Shown here piece after piece: positions 45,807 through 55,569 of a stretch of DNA of 64,000 nt. Origin of the DNA: Parashewanella curva. GTDB lineage: Bacteria; Pseudomonadota; Gammaproteobacteria; Enterobacterales; Shewanellaceae. The stretch spans positions 62,001 through 126,000 of the forward strand of contig NZ_ML014756.1 in assembly GCF_003675895.1 (NCBI RefSeq), in the 5' to 3' direction. The position numbers and the translations under genes are program-made. The first letter of the stretch is position 1; each line of letters starts with the position of its first letter. The notes under the pieces were generated by a model. It was given only the letters and a program-made list of their open reading frames with translations. It did no database searches and was not told where the DNA came from.

Positions 45807-48800
45807 ATGTTCAAAAAAATATTAGTCGTTTTTACTGTCTTACTTAGTGCACTTTTTACTTGCTTGTTATGGTGGTACATACCATCAGTAAGTACTTATA
45901 GTTGGCTGAAATATCTAGGAATAGTCATTACCTTGGTGCTTCTTGGGATGGCTATTTTTTGGTGGATGAAAAGATTAGATAAAAAAAAGCAATCTGATCC
46001 CAATCACGATGAATATGTTTTGCTCAATCAAGATACTAAAGCGCTCAAAAGGCTATTTAAGCAAGCGGTTAAAAAGTTAAAAGGCAGAAGCGGCAGTCGA
46101 TTAAAAAGTCTTTATGATCAACCATGGTATTTAGTTTTAGGGGGAGAGAAGGATGCTAAAAGCTCTTTCTTACTTCAAAATAACCTTGAACCTTTACTTG
46201 ATAAATTACTTGAAGAGCAGGACAGTCAGCAACTGATCCGTTTTTGGCATAATGATCAAATTGTAGCGCTAGAAGTTGGCGCAAGAATTTTTAACAACGA
46301 ATCTCTTGACGATAAGCTTTGGAAATTGGTTTCGCAGCAGTTATTGTCACATCGGCCACGACAAGGAGTGAATGGCATCATCTCTATTATTGGCAGCGAT
46401 CGTTTACTCTTGGGGGATAAAAAAACGCGCCTATCTATGAGTACTGTTATTCAAGAAGCTACCTTAGCAATGAGTGATTTTCTAAAGCTACATATTCCAG
46501 TTTATTGTGTATTGTCTAAGGCTGACCTTATTGCTGATTTTGTACCGTTTTTTGAAATTTTCTCTGGTTGTGACATTGATAATCCATTTGGAATTACCTT
46601 TCCTATAACTCAAGACCGTCGATTTGATGCTGATGACTTCGAAAATCAAACAGAACGATTGTTAGAGTCGGTTGTAGACCAGCAATTTGAACTGATCACA
46701 AATATTGATGCTGATAAAGCAGCTTCAATTATTGCTTTGCCTTACCAACTCAGAATCTTTTTTAAGTTAGTGATTGAGTTATTGACAGCAATTGGGAAAG
46801 AAAATCGCGTTAGAGACGCTGTTTGGTTAAGAGGAGTATACTTATTATCTTGCGGTCAAAAGGGAAAACAATTTGATCTATTGTCTCAATCAATAGCCGA
46901 GACTGCCGAGTTTAATACCAATGCAAGGCTTAAAGGCAACCCTGGCAGACGGAATTATTTTTCAGCTCGTATTTTTTCAAACATTATTTATCCAGAAAAT
47001 GAAATTGTAGGTGTAAATCATTTTAGGCATTTTGGTTATATCGCAGGACAATCTCTTTTAATTGCTGGTGTGTGTGCCATAGTGGCTTACACATCTGTAT
47101 TGTTAAAAAATAATTGGAATACGGATGAGATATGGAGAGCAGAAGCGTTATCTAAGTTAAATATTTATAAAGAAGATATAAAGAGGTTAAATTCTTCTGA
47201 TGAGAACATCTCACATCTAGTCGCAGTACTTAGTGAGTTACGCAAAGTGGCTGTAACAGGAATAGAAGATGCCCCGTGGTATGAACGTGTGAGTACTCAA
47301 CAAGACGATACTGCAAGACGTATATACCATATATACCAGCAACAATTACAAAAAGAGTTGCTGCCAAAAATTGATTATTTGATTAGTAAAGAACTTTATA
47401 TCTATGTCAGTTTTGATAACCCAACAAAGATCTTTGAAGTACTTCGCTATTATGAAATGCTATTTGACAAGCACAGGCTGGATTTAGAAGATTTAAAACA
47501 ATACATTCTAGATACATTACAAGAACAGGATAAAATTTCTGTTCATAACCTTACCAATCTATCTAATTTATTATCTGATTTATTAAGCAGCAAATATTCT
47601 AAATCCTTAAAAGCCAATCATAAGCTGATAACTACAGCTACCAGCAGCTTGGATGGTATGTCTCCAGAGCGTCTCATTTATACACGAATAAAAGGTTTAC
47701 CTAAATATAGAAATCAAGTGGATGTCAGAAATCAGCTAGGAGACAATTTTGATAGCTTGTTTAGATTTAGTGATGGATATCATGGATATTTGATACCTGA
47801 AATTTTTACCAAGCAAGGTCTTAATCAATTGGATCTCTCACCGAAATCTAAATTATTGAGAGAGCAATTAGAAGACTATAGAGCAATAAAAGGAGATATG
47901 AGTTCTGTTTCAATCACAGAGATGAATGATCTTAGCAAAGACGTGCAAAATCTATATTTCGCTGATTATATTCAGCATTGGAAAGATTTGATCAAAAACA
48001 TACATATCAAACAATTTTCTTCTACAGTCAATCTTTCATACGCTTTACATAAAGCACGAGAACCGGTGACGAGCCCTATCTTGGATGTGCTTGGTGCCAT
48101 TGTTTCAAATACGCGATTAGCTGTTGAAGAAAAACCTGATACAAAAGGAAATCAAAAATTAGCAAAACAGCTTGGTTTGAAAAGCGCCTCTAAAGCCTTA
48201 GGTAAAGCTAATCGGATTAACCGCGCTTTAGGAAATAAAATTTTGAGTTTACAGCCTTCATTCGTCGTCAATAAGGCTTTTCAATCATACGCGGATTTTT
48301 TAAAGGGAACTGGACGAACTGGAGATAAGTTACCTGTTACAGGTTTAATTGATTCCTTAGACGAGCTAAATACTTATTTTGAAAAAGCATTATCAAGCCC
48401 AGAGCCAAATAAAAGTATGTATGATTATGCCAAGGAGCATGCCGCAGGAACGCAAGACCCGCTTACAAACTTTGAGCGAGAGGCAGCCAAAGCTCCTGCA
48501 CAAGTTGGAAAATGGGCCAATAATATTGCTGTTCAATCTTGGCATTCAGTCGTTCAAAGTGATATTCAATACATTAACCAGCAATGGAATGACAACATCT
48601 ACTCATTTTACACTCAAGCAATTTTAGGGCGTTTTCCCTTTACTCAAAATGGCCGGAGCGAAGTTGCCTTAGCGGATTTTTCAAATTTCTTTAAACCACA
48701 AGGACTGGTAGACAGTTTTATTAATACCTATCTCAAACCCTTTGTTTCTTGGGATCAGGGTAAATTAAAGCTTGAGACTGTAGATGGAGCTATTTTACCC

Positions 48801-49265
48801 GTTAAAAAGCAAAGTCTTGATACACTTGCCCAATCCAAACAACTTAGTGGAATGTTTTTTGGATCAGGTCAAGAGCTTGCGTTAAATCTAGGGTTTATGC
48901 CGACTGAAATGAGTTCTGATGTTTCTAGTTTTGTTTTACGTGGTGATGAAGACATCTTCAGTTACAACCACGGCCCAAGGATATGGAGTGATTTAAGCTG
49001 GCCTTCAAATAGAATAAATGGATTTTTAAGCGCCAGCTTTTTTAACGGAGCCAATCGCGTTGCATTTAAGACTTATCGAGGGCAGTGGGCTTTATTTAGA
49101 ATGCTATTCGATGGTGAGGGTAAACAAACTTCATCAAGGCTGATTAGGCGCTTGGATTATTCTATTGATAAAAAACAACTAACATTCAGCTATACCCTGA
49201 GAAATTCTAGTCAGCATTTAGCGCTTAACTTGATTAATCAATTTAAATTATTACCGAACTTATAA
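45807..49265 (+). CDS. tssM: T6SS membrane channel protein TssM (IcmF-like)
   Basis: Spans the inner membrane and periplasm and contacts TssJ. The 1152-aa protein has two N-terminal membrane helices (about 5-25 and 35-53), a cytoplasmic GTPase-like domain, a third helix (about 409-430), and a large periplasmic part ending with the beta-rich TssJ-binding region (about 970-1150). The Walker A position reads WYLVLGGEKDAKSS: alanine replaces the second glycine of GxxxxGK[ST], so nucleotide binding is doubtful. The G4-like motif SKADLI is still present. Some TssM proteins naturally lack Walker A. Its stop overlaps the next ATG by one base. Confidence 0.95.
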   Translation: MFKKILVVFTVLLSALFTCLLWWYIPSVSTYSWLKYLGIVITLVLLGMAIFWWMKRLDKKKQSDPNHDEYVLLNQDTKALKRLFKQAVKKLKGRSGSRLKSLYDQPWYLVLGGEKDAKSSFLLQNNLEPLLDKLLEEQDSQQLIRFWHNDQIVALEVGARIFNNESLDDKLWKLVSQQLLSHRPRQGVNGIISIIGSDRLLLGDKKTRLSMSTVIQEATLAMSDFLKLHIPVYCVLSKADLIADFVPFFEIFSGCDIDNPFGITFPITQDRRFDADDFENQTERLLESVVDQQFELITNIDADKAASIIALPYQLRIFFKLVIELLTAIGKENRVRDAVWLRGVYLLSCGQKGKQFDLLSQSIAETAEFNTNARLKGNPGRRNYFSARIFSNIIYPENEIVGVNHFRHFGYIAGQSLLIAGVCAIVAYTSVLLKNNWNTDEIWRAEALSKLNIYKEDIKRLNSSDENISHLVAVLSELRKVAVTGIEDAPWYERVSTQQDDTARRIYHIYQQQLQKELLPKIDYLISKELYIYVSFDNPTKIFEVLRYYEMLFDKHRLDLEDLKQYILDTLQEQDKISVHNLTNLSNLLSDLLSSKYSKSLKANHKLITTATSSLDGMSPERLIYTRIKGLPKYRNQVDVRNQLGDNFDSLFRFSDGYHGYLIPEIFTKQGLNQLDLSPKSKLLREQLEDYRAIKGDMSSVSITEMNDLSKDVQNLYFADYIQHWKDLIKNIHIKQFSSTVNLSYALHKAREPVTSPILDVLGAIVSNTRLAVEEKPDTKGNQKLAKQLGLKSASKALGKANRINRALGNKILSLQPSFVVNKAFQSYADFLKGTGRTGDKLPVTGLIDSLDELNTYFEKALSSPEPNKSMYDYAKEHAAGTQDPLTNFEREAAKAPAQVGKWANNIAVQSWHSVVQSDIQYINQQWNDNIYSFYTQAILGRFPFTQNGRSEVALADFSNFFKPQGLVDSFINTYLKPFVSWDQGKLKLETVDGAILPVKKQSLDTLAQSKQLSGMFFGSGQELALNLGFMPTEMSSDVSSFVLRGDEDIFSYNHGPRIWSDLSWPSNRINGFLSASFFNGANRVAFKTYRGQWALFRMLFDGEGKQTSSRLIRRLDYSIDKKQLTFSYTLRNSSQHLALNLINQFKLLPNL

Positions 49266-49918
49266 TGTACCGCAATGATAATGAAAGTGTATCGTCCGTT
49301 GTAGAAATTGGCGACTGTTACTACGTTAAACACTATTCCGACGTTGAGTTTTTGCATAATGAATGGCGCGCAATTGAACTGTGTTCTGGGGAGTATGGCC
49401 GTGCCAGAAACATTCAAAAAGGAATTGCAGTGCAATTTGCTAAGCGATTAATCACACTTGAATACAATGCAAAGGCTATATCACTCTCAGATTTTACCGA
49501 AAATGATGTTCAGACATTTTGTAGCTTATTACCTCGATTAATTTCCGTAATTCATCATTGTCACACCAAAGGGATTGTTCACGGTGATATTAAGCCATCT
49601 AACATTTTATATGAAAGGGATACAGAGAAACTTACTCTCATCGATTTCGCAGGTAGTTTAAAACTAGGTGGTTTATTGCCTTCGAAATTATTATCAACCG
49701 TCAGTTATAGCTATGTCCTCAATCATAATGATATTCAAAAAGTGACAACCGCACTGGATTGGTGGGGGCTTTTTCAAATTATCCAGCAAGTGGTTGCCCA
49801 TCGGCGATCAAATGAATTAAACAGAAAAGTATTTAATATTATTAACTCTTTTCGATTGGTGCTAGCCTCTGATTTACCTTATGATTCAATTATGAAGTCA
49901 CTTAATACAGAACTATAA
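49265..49918 (+). CDS. Small protein-kinase-like protein at the end of the tss operon
   Basis: A compact kinase-fold protein of 217 aa. It has a possible beta3 lysine in DCYYVKHYSD (about residue 22) and a helix-C glutamate in LHNEWRAIEL, but no clear glycine-rich loop. The catalytic loop is intact, HGDIKPSNILY near residues 104-114, with Asp, Lys and Asn of HxDxKxxN. The metal-binding motif is DFA, not DFG (about 125-127). The activation segment and C-lobe are short. Place in the operon, with an FHA gene present, suggests a PpkA-like role in threonine-phosphorylation control, but size is nearer to Bud32-type kinases. It overlaps tssM by one base. No PppA phosphatase was seen. Confidence 0.8.
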   Translation: MYRNDNESVSSVVEIGDCYYVKHYSDVEFLHNEWRAIELCSGEYGRARNIQKGIAVQFAKRLITLEYNAKAISLSDFTENDVQTFCSLLPRLISVIHHCHTKGIVHGDIKPSNILYERDTEKLTLIDFAGSLKLGGLLPSKLLSTVSYSYVLNHNDIQKVTTALDWWGLFQIIQQVVAHRRSNELNRKVFNIINSFRLVLASDLPYDSIMKSLNTEL

Positions 49919-50575
49919 ATGGATTGGTTAGATAAAAAGGGCATTCAGTTCTGGATTTACCTTGCGGTAGCCGCTTTTCTTGTTCAGATACCTATTCTTG
50001 GGCTACCCCTATATTGGTTTGCTACCTTTTACCATGAATTATCCCATGGTATAGCAACGTTGTTGACCGGTGGAGTTGTTGAAAAAATACAATTGTTCAC
50101 TGATGGTTCTGGCTATTGTTTTAGCATTGGTGGTATTCATACAATCATAGCTTTCAGTGGTTATTTAGGGACACCATGGTTTGGTGCAATGATCTTTAAA
50201 ATTGCTGAGCCTAGAAACTCTGCGATAACAAAGATTTTAGCTGTGATAATGCTATCAATAATCGCAGTTACGCTTTTATTTTATGTCTCTGATTTACTCA
50301 CTTTCGCTATTTTGATGCTGATTGCTATATGTTTTTTAGCCTCTTTATACATCAGAAGTGTTAGATGGATTAGGCATATATATAAATTATTTGGCGTGTC
50401 ATTGATCTTAAATGGGTTGTTAAGTTCATTATCTTTATTTGGTTATACCCACGAAGGCGATGCCGCACATTTAGCTAATTTAACTTGGTTACCGGGCTTG
50501 TTTTGGGTTGCTTTATGGGTGGCGAATGCAGCTATTGCTTTGTTTTGGATTTATAACACTTCTAAGACCCGGTAA
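49919..50575 (+). CDS. M50-type membrane metallopeptidase, last gene of the tss operon
   Basis: Integral membrane protein of 218 aa with a zinc-protease motif: FATFYHELSHGIATLLTGG, HExxH at residues 39-43 inside or next to the second hydrophobic stretch. Five or six hydrophobic segments follow. A later FGYTHEGDAAHLA contains an Asp that could be the third metal ligand. This resembles M50B-like proteins annotated in many bacteria, function mostly unknown. The ATG follows the stop of the kinase-like gene with no gap, so it belongs to the same transcript. A role in T6SS is inferred only from this. A housekeeping gene follows 18 bp later. Confidence 0.78.
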   Translation: MDWLDKKGIQFWIYLAVAAFLVQIPILGLPLYWFATFYHELSHGIATLLTGGVVEKIQLFTDGSGYCFSIGGIHTIIAFSGYLGTPWFGAMIFKIAEPRNSAITKILAVIMLSIIAVTLLFYVSDLLTFAILMLIAICFLASLYIRSVRWIRHIYKLFGVSLILNGLLSSLSLFGYTHEGDAAHLANLTWLPGLFWVALWVANAAIALFWIYNTSKTR

Positions 50576-50593
50576 CTTATTGGTGATAAAAAT

Positions 50594-51463
50594 ATGAATA
50601 AAGCCAAAGAAATTGTTTTTAACCTTCCACATATTCAGCTTGCAGCTCGGCAATGGGGAGACAAAGATAAACCGATTATTCTCGCTTTACATGGTTGGTT
50701 AGACAACGCAAACAGTTTTGAGCCATTAGCACCTTTATTACATGATTACTGTTTAATTGCGATTGATTGGCCGGGGCATGGAAAGTCACAACATCGACAA
50801 CAGGGCTATTCGTTACACTTAACCGATTATGTGTTTGATTTAGACTCTCTAGTTTTACATTTATGCGAGCAATTTTCGATAAGCAAGATTCACATCCTTG
50901 GACATTCCTTCGGTGGCATTATTGGTGCTATTTATACCAGCTTATTTCCAGAGCATGTGGCTAGCCTAAATTTAGTGGAAGCCCTAAGTCCATTATTTGA
51001 AAATGAACAGCAAACTAAAATGAGGCTAAGGCAATCAATTATCCAACATCGGGACCTGACTAATTCAAGTAAAACGGCTAAAAGTTATTCATCGTTAGAA
51101 TCTATTGCAAAAAATCGTCATAAATTAACGGAGCTTCAATATCAATTTTGCTTATCGATTCTATCAAGAAATATAACTCCATCACATAATGGTGTTTGCT
51201 TGAAAACCGATCCAAAACTGAAACTAGGATCTGCGTGGCGATATTCTGAAGCACAAGTCTTAAATTTAATCGATAGTGTTTTAGTCCCATCATTATTGAT
51301 ATTAGGTGAAAGTGGTTTTGCTGAGCTTCAACATGCGCCTAATAGGTTGCAAGACTACTTCCGGCAATTAACTATAGTAACGAGTGAAGGGGGGCATCAT
51401 GTTCATATGGACAATCCTAGACACGTTGCAGCTCATATTTGCACTATGATTGAGCAGTTATAA
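50594..51463 (+). CDS. Alpha/beta-fold hydrolase
   Basis: Esterase/lipase-like enzyme of unknown substrate. The 289-aa protein has the oxyanion region LALHGWLDNANSF, the nucleophile elbow GHSFGG with Ser105, and a late His in GGHHVHMDNPRHVA. No signal peptide. It lies directly before fadD, as I recall for Shewanella and relatives, which hints at an acyl-ester substrate. It starts 18 bp after the protease gene, so T6SS transcripts may run into it. No terminator was seen between them. Confidence 0.85.
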   Translation: MNKAKEIVFNLPHIQLAARQWGDKDKPIILALHGWLDNANSFEPLAPLLHDYCLIAIDWPGHGKSQHRQQGYSLHLTDYVFDLDSLVLHLCEQFSISKIHILGHSFGGIIGAIYTSLFPEHVASLNLVEALSPLFENEQQTKMRLRQSIIQHRDLTNSSKTAKSYSSLESIAKNRHKLTELQYQFCLSILSRNITPSHNGVCLKTDPKLKLGSAWRYSEAQVLNLIDSVLVPSLLILGESGFAELQHAPNRLQDYFRQLTIVTSEGGHHVHMDNPRHVAAHICTMIEQL

Positions 51464-51526
51464 CCAGAATAGCTAGGATTTTATGTCCTTTTGTGTGAAT
51501 ATGAATACAGTATATTCAAACAAGCG

Positions 51527-51590
51527 TATAATAACCTGTTTAATAACAATAATAACGATCATATTTTTTACAGGATGACTATTATCCTGT
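51527..51590 (+). promoter_or_regulatory. Possible fadD promoter and leader hairpin
   Basis: TATAAT at 51527-51532 is a good -10; the -35 is poor. A 7-bp hairpin ACAGGAT/ATCCTGT (51570-51576 / 51584-51590) lies in the leader, 27 nt before the start. No FadR-type box was found here, but the spot next to the -10 (TTCAAAC at 51515-51521) resembles half of a PsrA-type site. Confidence 0.4.
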
Positions 51591-51617
51591 CTCTTCGAAA
51601 GAACTTAGGAGACAATT

Positions 51618-53297
51618 GTGAATCAGCCTTGGCTAAATAACTTACCTGAAGGTGTTCCTGCAAACATCAATTCTAATCAATATTCTTCACTGGTTGAGAT
51701 GTTTGAAAAATCCGTCAATAAATATGCCGATCAACCCGCATTTGTAAGTATGGGGGCTACGGTAACCTATCGTAAATTAGAAGAGCGCAGTAGAGCATTC
51801 GCAGCTTATCTACAAAATGAACTTGGTTTAAAAAAAGGTGACCGAGTAGCATTAATGATGCCAAACACTTTGCAATATCCCATTGCTTTGTTTGGTGTTT
51901 TACGAGCTGGTATGACAGTAGTAAATGTCAATCCACTATATACGCCTAGAGAATTAAAACACCAACTAAATGACTCTGGCGCAAAAACGATTGTTGTAGT
52001 TAGCAATTTTGCTAAAACGTTAGAAACAGTGGTTAATGAAACGCCTATAAAAAGTGTGATAATTACTGGCTTAGGTGATTTATTAAGCCCGCCTAAGCGT
52101 ACCATCGTCAATTTTGTAGTTAAATACGTTAAAAAACTTGTACCCAAATACCACCTTCCACAGGCGTTACCATTTAGACAAGTTTTGTCTAAAGGACGCA
52201 GACAACAATACGTAAAACCTGAAATCAGTTCAGATGATATTGCATTTTTACAATATACTGGCGGAACTACAGGGTTATCAAAAGGTGGAATGCTATCTCA
52301 TAGCAATGTGGTATCTAACGTTTTACAAGCGAGCGGAGCGTATTCACCTATCCTAAAAGATGGCAAAGAACTAGTCGTTACCGCTTTACCCCTTTATCAC
52401 ATATTTGCGCTAACAGTAAATTGCTTGTTATTCATCGAAAAAGGTTGTAATAACTTATTAATTACCAACCCTCGTGATATTCCTGCATTCGTATCCGAAC
52501 TTTCAAAATATCCTTTTACTGTGCTTACTGGTGTTAATACCTTATTTAATGCACTGATTAATGATGAAGCATTCAAAAGATTAGACTTCTCTAAGTTAGG
52601 CTTGTCTATTGGTGGCGGTATGGCTGTACAGCGTGCTGTTGCTGAAAAATGGCAGAACATTACTAAAAGCAGGCTATTAGAAGGTTATGGCCTAACCGAA
52701 GCTTCTCCATTAGTAACATGTTGCCCTTATGATCTTGATGGCTACAATGGCTCCATCGGTTATCCTGCACCTGGAACCGATATTCAAATTAGAGATGCAG
52801 AAGGCCAAGTGTTACCACAAGGTGAGTCCGGTGAGATATTCGTTAAAGGCCCGCAGGTTATGCAAGGTTATTGGCAAAATGAAGAAGCAACCAAAGATGT
52901 CATCGATGAAAATGGATGGTTAGCAACTGGTGATATTGGCTATATGGACGAAAAAGGCTTCTTCTATATAGTCGATCGTAAGAAAGATATGATTTTAGTT
53001 TCAGGTTTTAATGTCTTTCCAAATGAAATTGAAGATGTCGTTGCACTGCACCCTAAAGTTATAGAAGTAGCAGCTGTAGGTGTTCCTAATGAAGCCAGTG
53101 GTGAAGCGGTTAAAATTTTCGTTGTTGCTAATAGTGACAAATTGACAGAAAAAGATTTGATCAAACACTGCCGAGTGCATCTGACTGGTTACAAAATTCC
53201 AAAATTTGTCGAATTCAGAAAAGAGTTACCTAAAACCAATGTCGGCAAAATCTTACGACGTGAGTTACGTGACGAAGCAAACAAACAGGTTAGTTAA
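51618..53297 (+). CDS. fadD: Long-chain fatty acid-CoA ligase
   Basis: Activates fatty acids to acyl-CoA with ATP at the inner membrane, feeding beta-oxidation. The 559-aa protein has the AMP-binding P-loop [16 protein letters not shown] near residue 213, the [10 protein letters not shown] motif, [16 protein letters not shown], and the FACS signature with the catalytic lysine region [11 protein letters not shown] at the end. The start is GTG, with AGGAGA at 51608-51613. rnd overlaps its stop by one base (TAATG), the fadD-rnd pair known in E. coli. Confidence 0.96.
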   Translation: MNQPWLNNLPEGVPANINSNQYSSLVEMFEKSVNKYADQPAFVSMGATVTYRKLEERSRAFAAYLQNELGLKKGDRVALMMPNTLQYPIALFGVLRAGMTVVNVNPLYTPRELKHQLNDSGAKTIVVVSNFAKTLETVVNETPIKSVIITGLGDLLSPPKRTIVNFVVKYVKKLVPKYHLPQALPFRQVLSKGRRQQYVKPEISSDDIAFLQYTGGTTGLSKGGMLSHSNVVSNVLQASGAYSPILKDGKELVVTALPLYHIFALTVNCLLFIEKGCNNLLITNPRDIPAFVSELSKYPFTVLTGVNTLFNALINDEAFKRLDFSKLGLSIGGGMAVQRAVAEKWQNITKSRLLEGYGLTEASPLVTCCPYDLDGYNGSIGYPAPGTDIQIRDAEGQVLPQGESGEIFVKGPQVMQGYWQNEEATKDVIDENGWLATGDIGYMDEKGFFYIVDRKKDMILVSGFNVFPNEIEDVVALHPKVIEVAAVGVPNEASGEAVKIFVVANSDKLTEKDLIKHCRVHLTGYKIPKFVEFRKELPKTNVGKILRRELRDEANKQVS

Positions 53298-54430
53298 TGT
53301 CTACAACTTTGCACAATGATTTAGGTTTCGACTATGTACTCGTCGAAGATCAAAATGCATTTGACGATTTAATAGCGCAGTTTTCACAAAGTGACATTAT
53401 CAGTTTAGATACTGAATTTGTTCGTACTCGAACTTATTACGCCAAGCTGGGCTTGGTCCAAATGTACGATGGTCAAACGCTAGCACTGGTAGATCCTCTA
53501 AAATGCGAAGATTTATCTGGTTTATGGCAATTATTGGCGAATGAAAACATCATAAAATTGTTGCATGCTGGTAGTGAAGATTTAGATATTTTTGCTCATT
53601 ATGGTCAAGTCGAACCAAAATCTATATTTGATACTCAATTTGCGGCATCAATATGTGGTTTTGATCATGGCCTAGGTTATGCGCGGCTGGTGGAACAATG
53701 TCTAGGTGTTGTGTTAGACAAAGGTGAATCCAGAACGGATTGGATGAAGCGTCCATTATCCCAAAAACAACTTGATTACGCCGCTAATGATGTTTTTTAT
53801 CTGTATAGTATCTTCCCTATATTAAAACAAAAGCTCGTTGAGTTGGACCGATATGAATGGGTTTTTGAAGAAGGGCAAATACAAACGGCAGGGCGCACTA
53901 ATGAGCATGATTTTGATAATGCTTATTTAAAGGTAAAGAATGCGTTTCAGCTAACCCCTAAACAGTTGGCTTTGTTGAAACCATTAGCAAGTTGGCGACT
54001 GAATACTGCCGTTAAAAAAGATACGGCAATAGGTTTTATTCTAAAGGATCATATTCTTATTGCGTTAGCTAAAGCCTGGCCGAAAAGCCTTAAGGATTTT
54101 AGTAAAATACGTGAGATGTCCAACATCGAGCGTGGGCGCTATGGTAAACAAGTTTTATCTTGTTTTCAGCAGGCTGATTTTGATAACTTACCAGAACGAA
54201 TCGATGCCATCGCTTACCGAGATGACTACAAAGGCAGTTTCAAATTGGTGAAAAAACACTTAACTCAAGTTGCTGAGCAAAACACATTGCCACTTGAACA
54301 AATTGCTTCAAAGAAGATGGTTCACGAATACTTAGGCTGGCTTTGGAAACAGCCGGATAGATTACCGAAAATTTTAACCTCATGGAGAGGCCGATTGACG
54401 GAAGAGAGTCTTTCAAAACTTGAGGTTTAA
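53297..54430 (+). CDS. rnd: Ribonuclease D
   Basis: 3'-5' exoribonuclease that trims tRNA and other small RNA ends. The 377-aa protein has the DEDD exonuclease domain: SLDTEFVRTRTYYAKLGLVQ (first Asp-Glu), LLHAGSEDLDIF (Asp), and DYAANDVFYLYSIFP (Tyr and last Asp). An HRDC domain follows (about 210-290, beginning LTPKQLALLKPLASWR). The start overlaps the fadD stop by one base. A bidirectional terminator separates it from minE. Confidence 0.95.
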   Translation: MSTTLHNDLGFDYVLVEDQNAFDDLIAQFSQSDIISLDTEFVRTRTYYAKLGLVQMYDGQTLALVDPLKCEDLSGLWQLLANENIIKLLHAGSEDLDIFAHYGQVEPKSIFDTQFAASICGFDHGLGYARLVEQCLGVVLDKGESRTDWMKRPLSQKQLDYAANDVFYLYSIFPILKQKLVELDRYEWVFEEGQIQTAGRTNEHDFDNAYLKVKNAFQLTPKQLALLKPLASWRLNTAVKKDTAIGFILKDHILIALAKAWPKSLKDFSKIREMSNIERGRYGKQVLSCFQQADFDNLPERIDAIAYRDDYKGSFKLVKKHLTQVAEQNTLPLEQIASKKMVHEYLGWLWKQPDRLPKILTSWRGRLTEESLSKLEV

Positions 54431-54431
54431 T

Positions 54432-54464
54432 AAAAAAGCAGTTATTTAAAAAACTGCTTTTTTT
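54432..54464. terminator. Bidirectional terminator rnd / minE
   Basis: AAAAAAGCAGTT and AACTGCTTTTTTT flank a 7-8 nt loop, between convergent genes, with A and T runs on both sides. Confidence 0.92.
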
Positions 54465-54473
54465 ATTCATGGT

Positions 54474-54734
54474 TTATTTATCTTCAGGCAGAGTAACGTT
54501 TAACTCTAGTACTGAGAGATTTTCATCATTCTGATCTACATTCACTGATACTTGATCTTCTGAGATAGTGATGTAGCGATTAATAACCTCAATGATTTCC
54601 TGCTTCATTTTTGGAAAGTAATCTGGTGTATCTCGTTCGGAACGTTGATGAGCCACAATGATTTGTAACCTTTCCTTTGCTAATGAAGCAGAGGACGGGC
54701 TTTTCTTCGATCTAAAATAATCAATAAGTGCCAT
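54474..54734 (-). CDS. minE: Cell division topological factor MinE
   Basis: Drives MinD off the membrane and sets the pole-to-pole oscillation. The 86-aa protein has the N-terminal membrane-targeting and MinD-contact helix ([31 protein letters not shown]) and the C-terminal dimerisation domain. Length is typical. It is the last gene of minCDE, 3 bp after minD. Confidence 0.96.
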   Translation of the reverse strand: MALIDYFRSKKSPSSASLAKERLQIIVAHQRSERDTPDYFPKMKQEIIEVINRYITISEDQVSVNVDQNDENLSVLELNVTLPEDK

Positions 54735-54737
54735 AAG

Positions 54738-55547
54738 TTAGCTTCCAAATATCCGTTTTAGTAACCCTTTTTTTTCTTCTTCTAAGAAGCGAAGAGGAAC
54801 ATTATTTCCTAGTAACCGTTCTACAGTATCAGAGTATGCTTTACCTGCATCGCTTTCATTATCTAGGATAACAGGTGTTCCTGAGTTTGAAGCTTTTAAT
54901 ACGGCTTGAGATTCTGGTATTACACCAACAAGTTCGATAGCAAGAATCTCTTCAACATCTTCAACACTTAGCATTTCTCCTGTGGTGACACGCTTAGGAG
55001 AATAGCGAGTTAACAATAAGTATTCTTGGATAGGCTCAAGGTTTTGTTCAGCTCTCCGGGATTTGCTTTGAAGCATCCCAAGAATTCGATCTGAATCACG
55101 TACTGAACTGACCTCAGGATTAGTTGTGATAATCGCAATGTCAGCGTAATAAAGTGACATCATTGCACCTTGCTCAATCCCCGCAGGTGAATCACAAATA
55201 ATGTATTCAAAATCTTTTGATAAATCTTCTAGTACTTTACCAACACCCTCTTTGGTGAGTGCATCTTTGTCCCTAGTTTGAGAAGCAGGTAAAATAAATA
55301 AATTATTGCTGCGTTTATCTTTAATAAGAGCTTGATTTAAGTTGGCTTCACCGTTGATGACATTTACAAAGTCGTAAACTACTCGGCGCTCACACCCCAT
55401 GATTAGATCAAGATTTCTTAAACCTATGTCAAAGTCAATGACTACGGTTTTATGGCCTTCTAAGGCAAGTCCAGTAGCTATTGCAGCACTGGATGTTGTT
55501 TTTCCTACGCCACCTTTTCCTGAGGTGACCACAATAATTTGTGCCAT
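54738..55547 (-). CDS. minD: Septum site-determining ATPase MinD
   Basis: Membrane-binding ATPase that carries MinC to cell poles. The 269-aa protein has the deviant Walker A SGKGGVGKTTSSA at residues 9-21, the switch region DFDIGLRNLDLIMG, DSPAGIE, and a C-terminal amphipathic helix (RFLEEEKKGLLKRIFGS) for membrane binding. Middle gene of minCDE. Confidence 0.97.
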   Translation of the reverse strand: MAQIIVVTSGKGGVGKTTSSAAIATGLALEGHKTVVIDFDIGLRNLDLIMGCERRVVYDFVNVINGEANLNQALIKDKRSNNLFILPASQTRDKDALTKEGVGKVLEDLSKDFEYIICDSPAGIEQGAMMSLYYADIAIITTNPEVSSVRDSDRILGMLQSKSRRAEQNLEPIQEYLLLTRYSPKRVTTGEMLSVEDVEEILAIELVGVIPESQAVLKASNSGTPVILDNESDAGKAYSDTVERLLGNNVPLRFLEEEKKGLLKRIFGS

Positions 55548-55569
55548 TGTTATTATCCCTGTTTACCTG

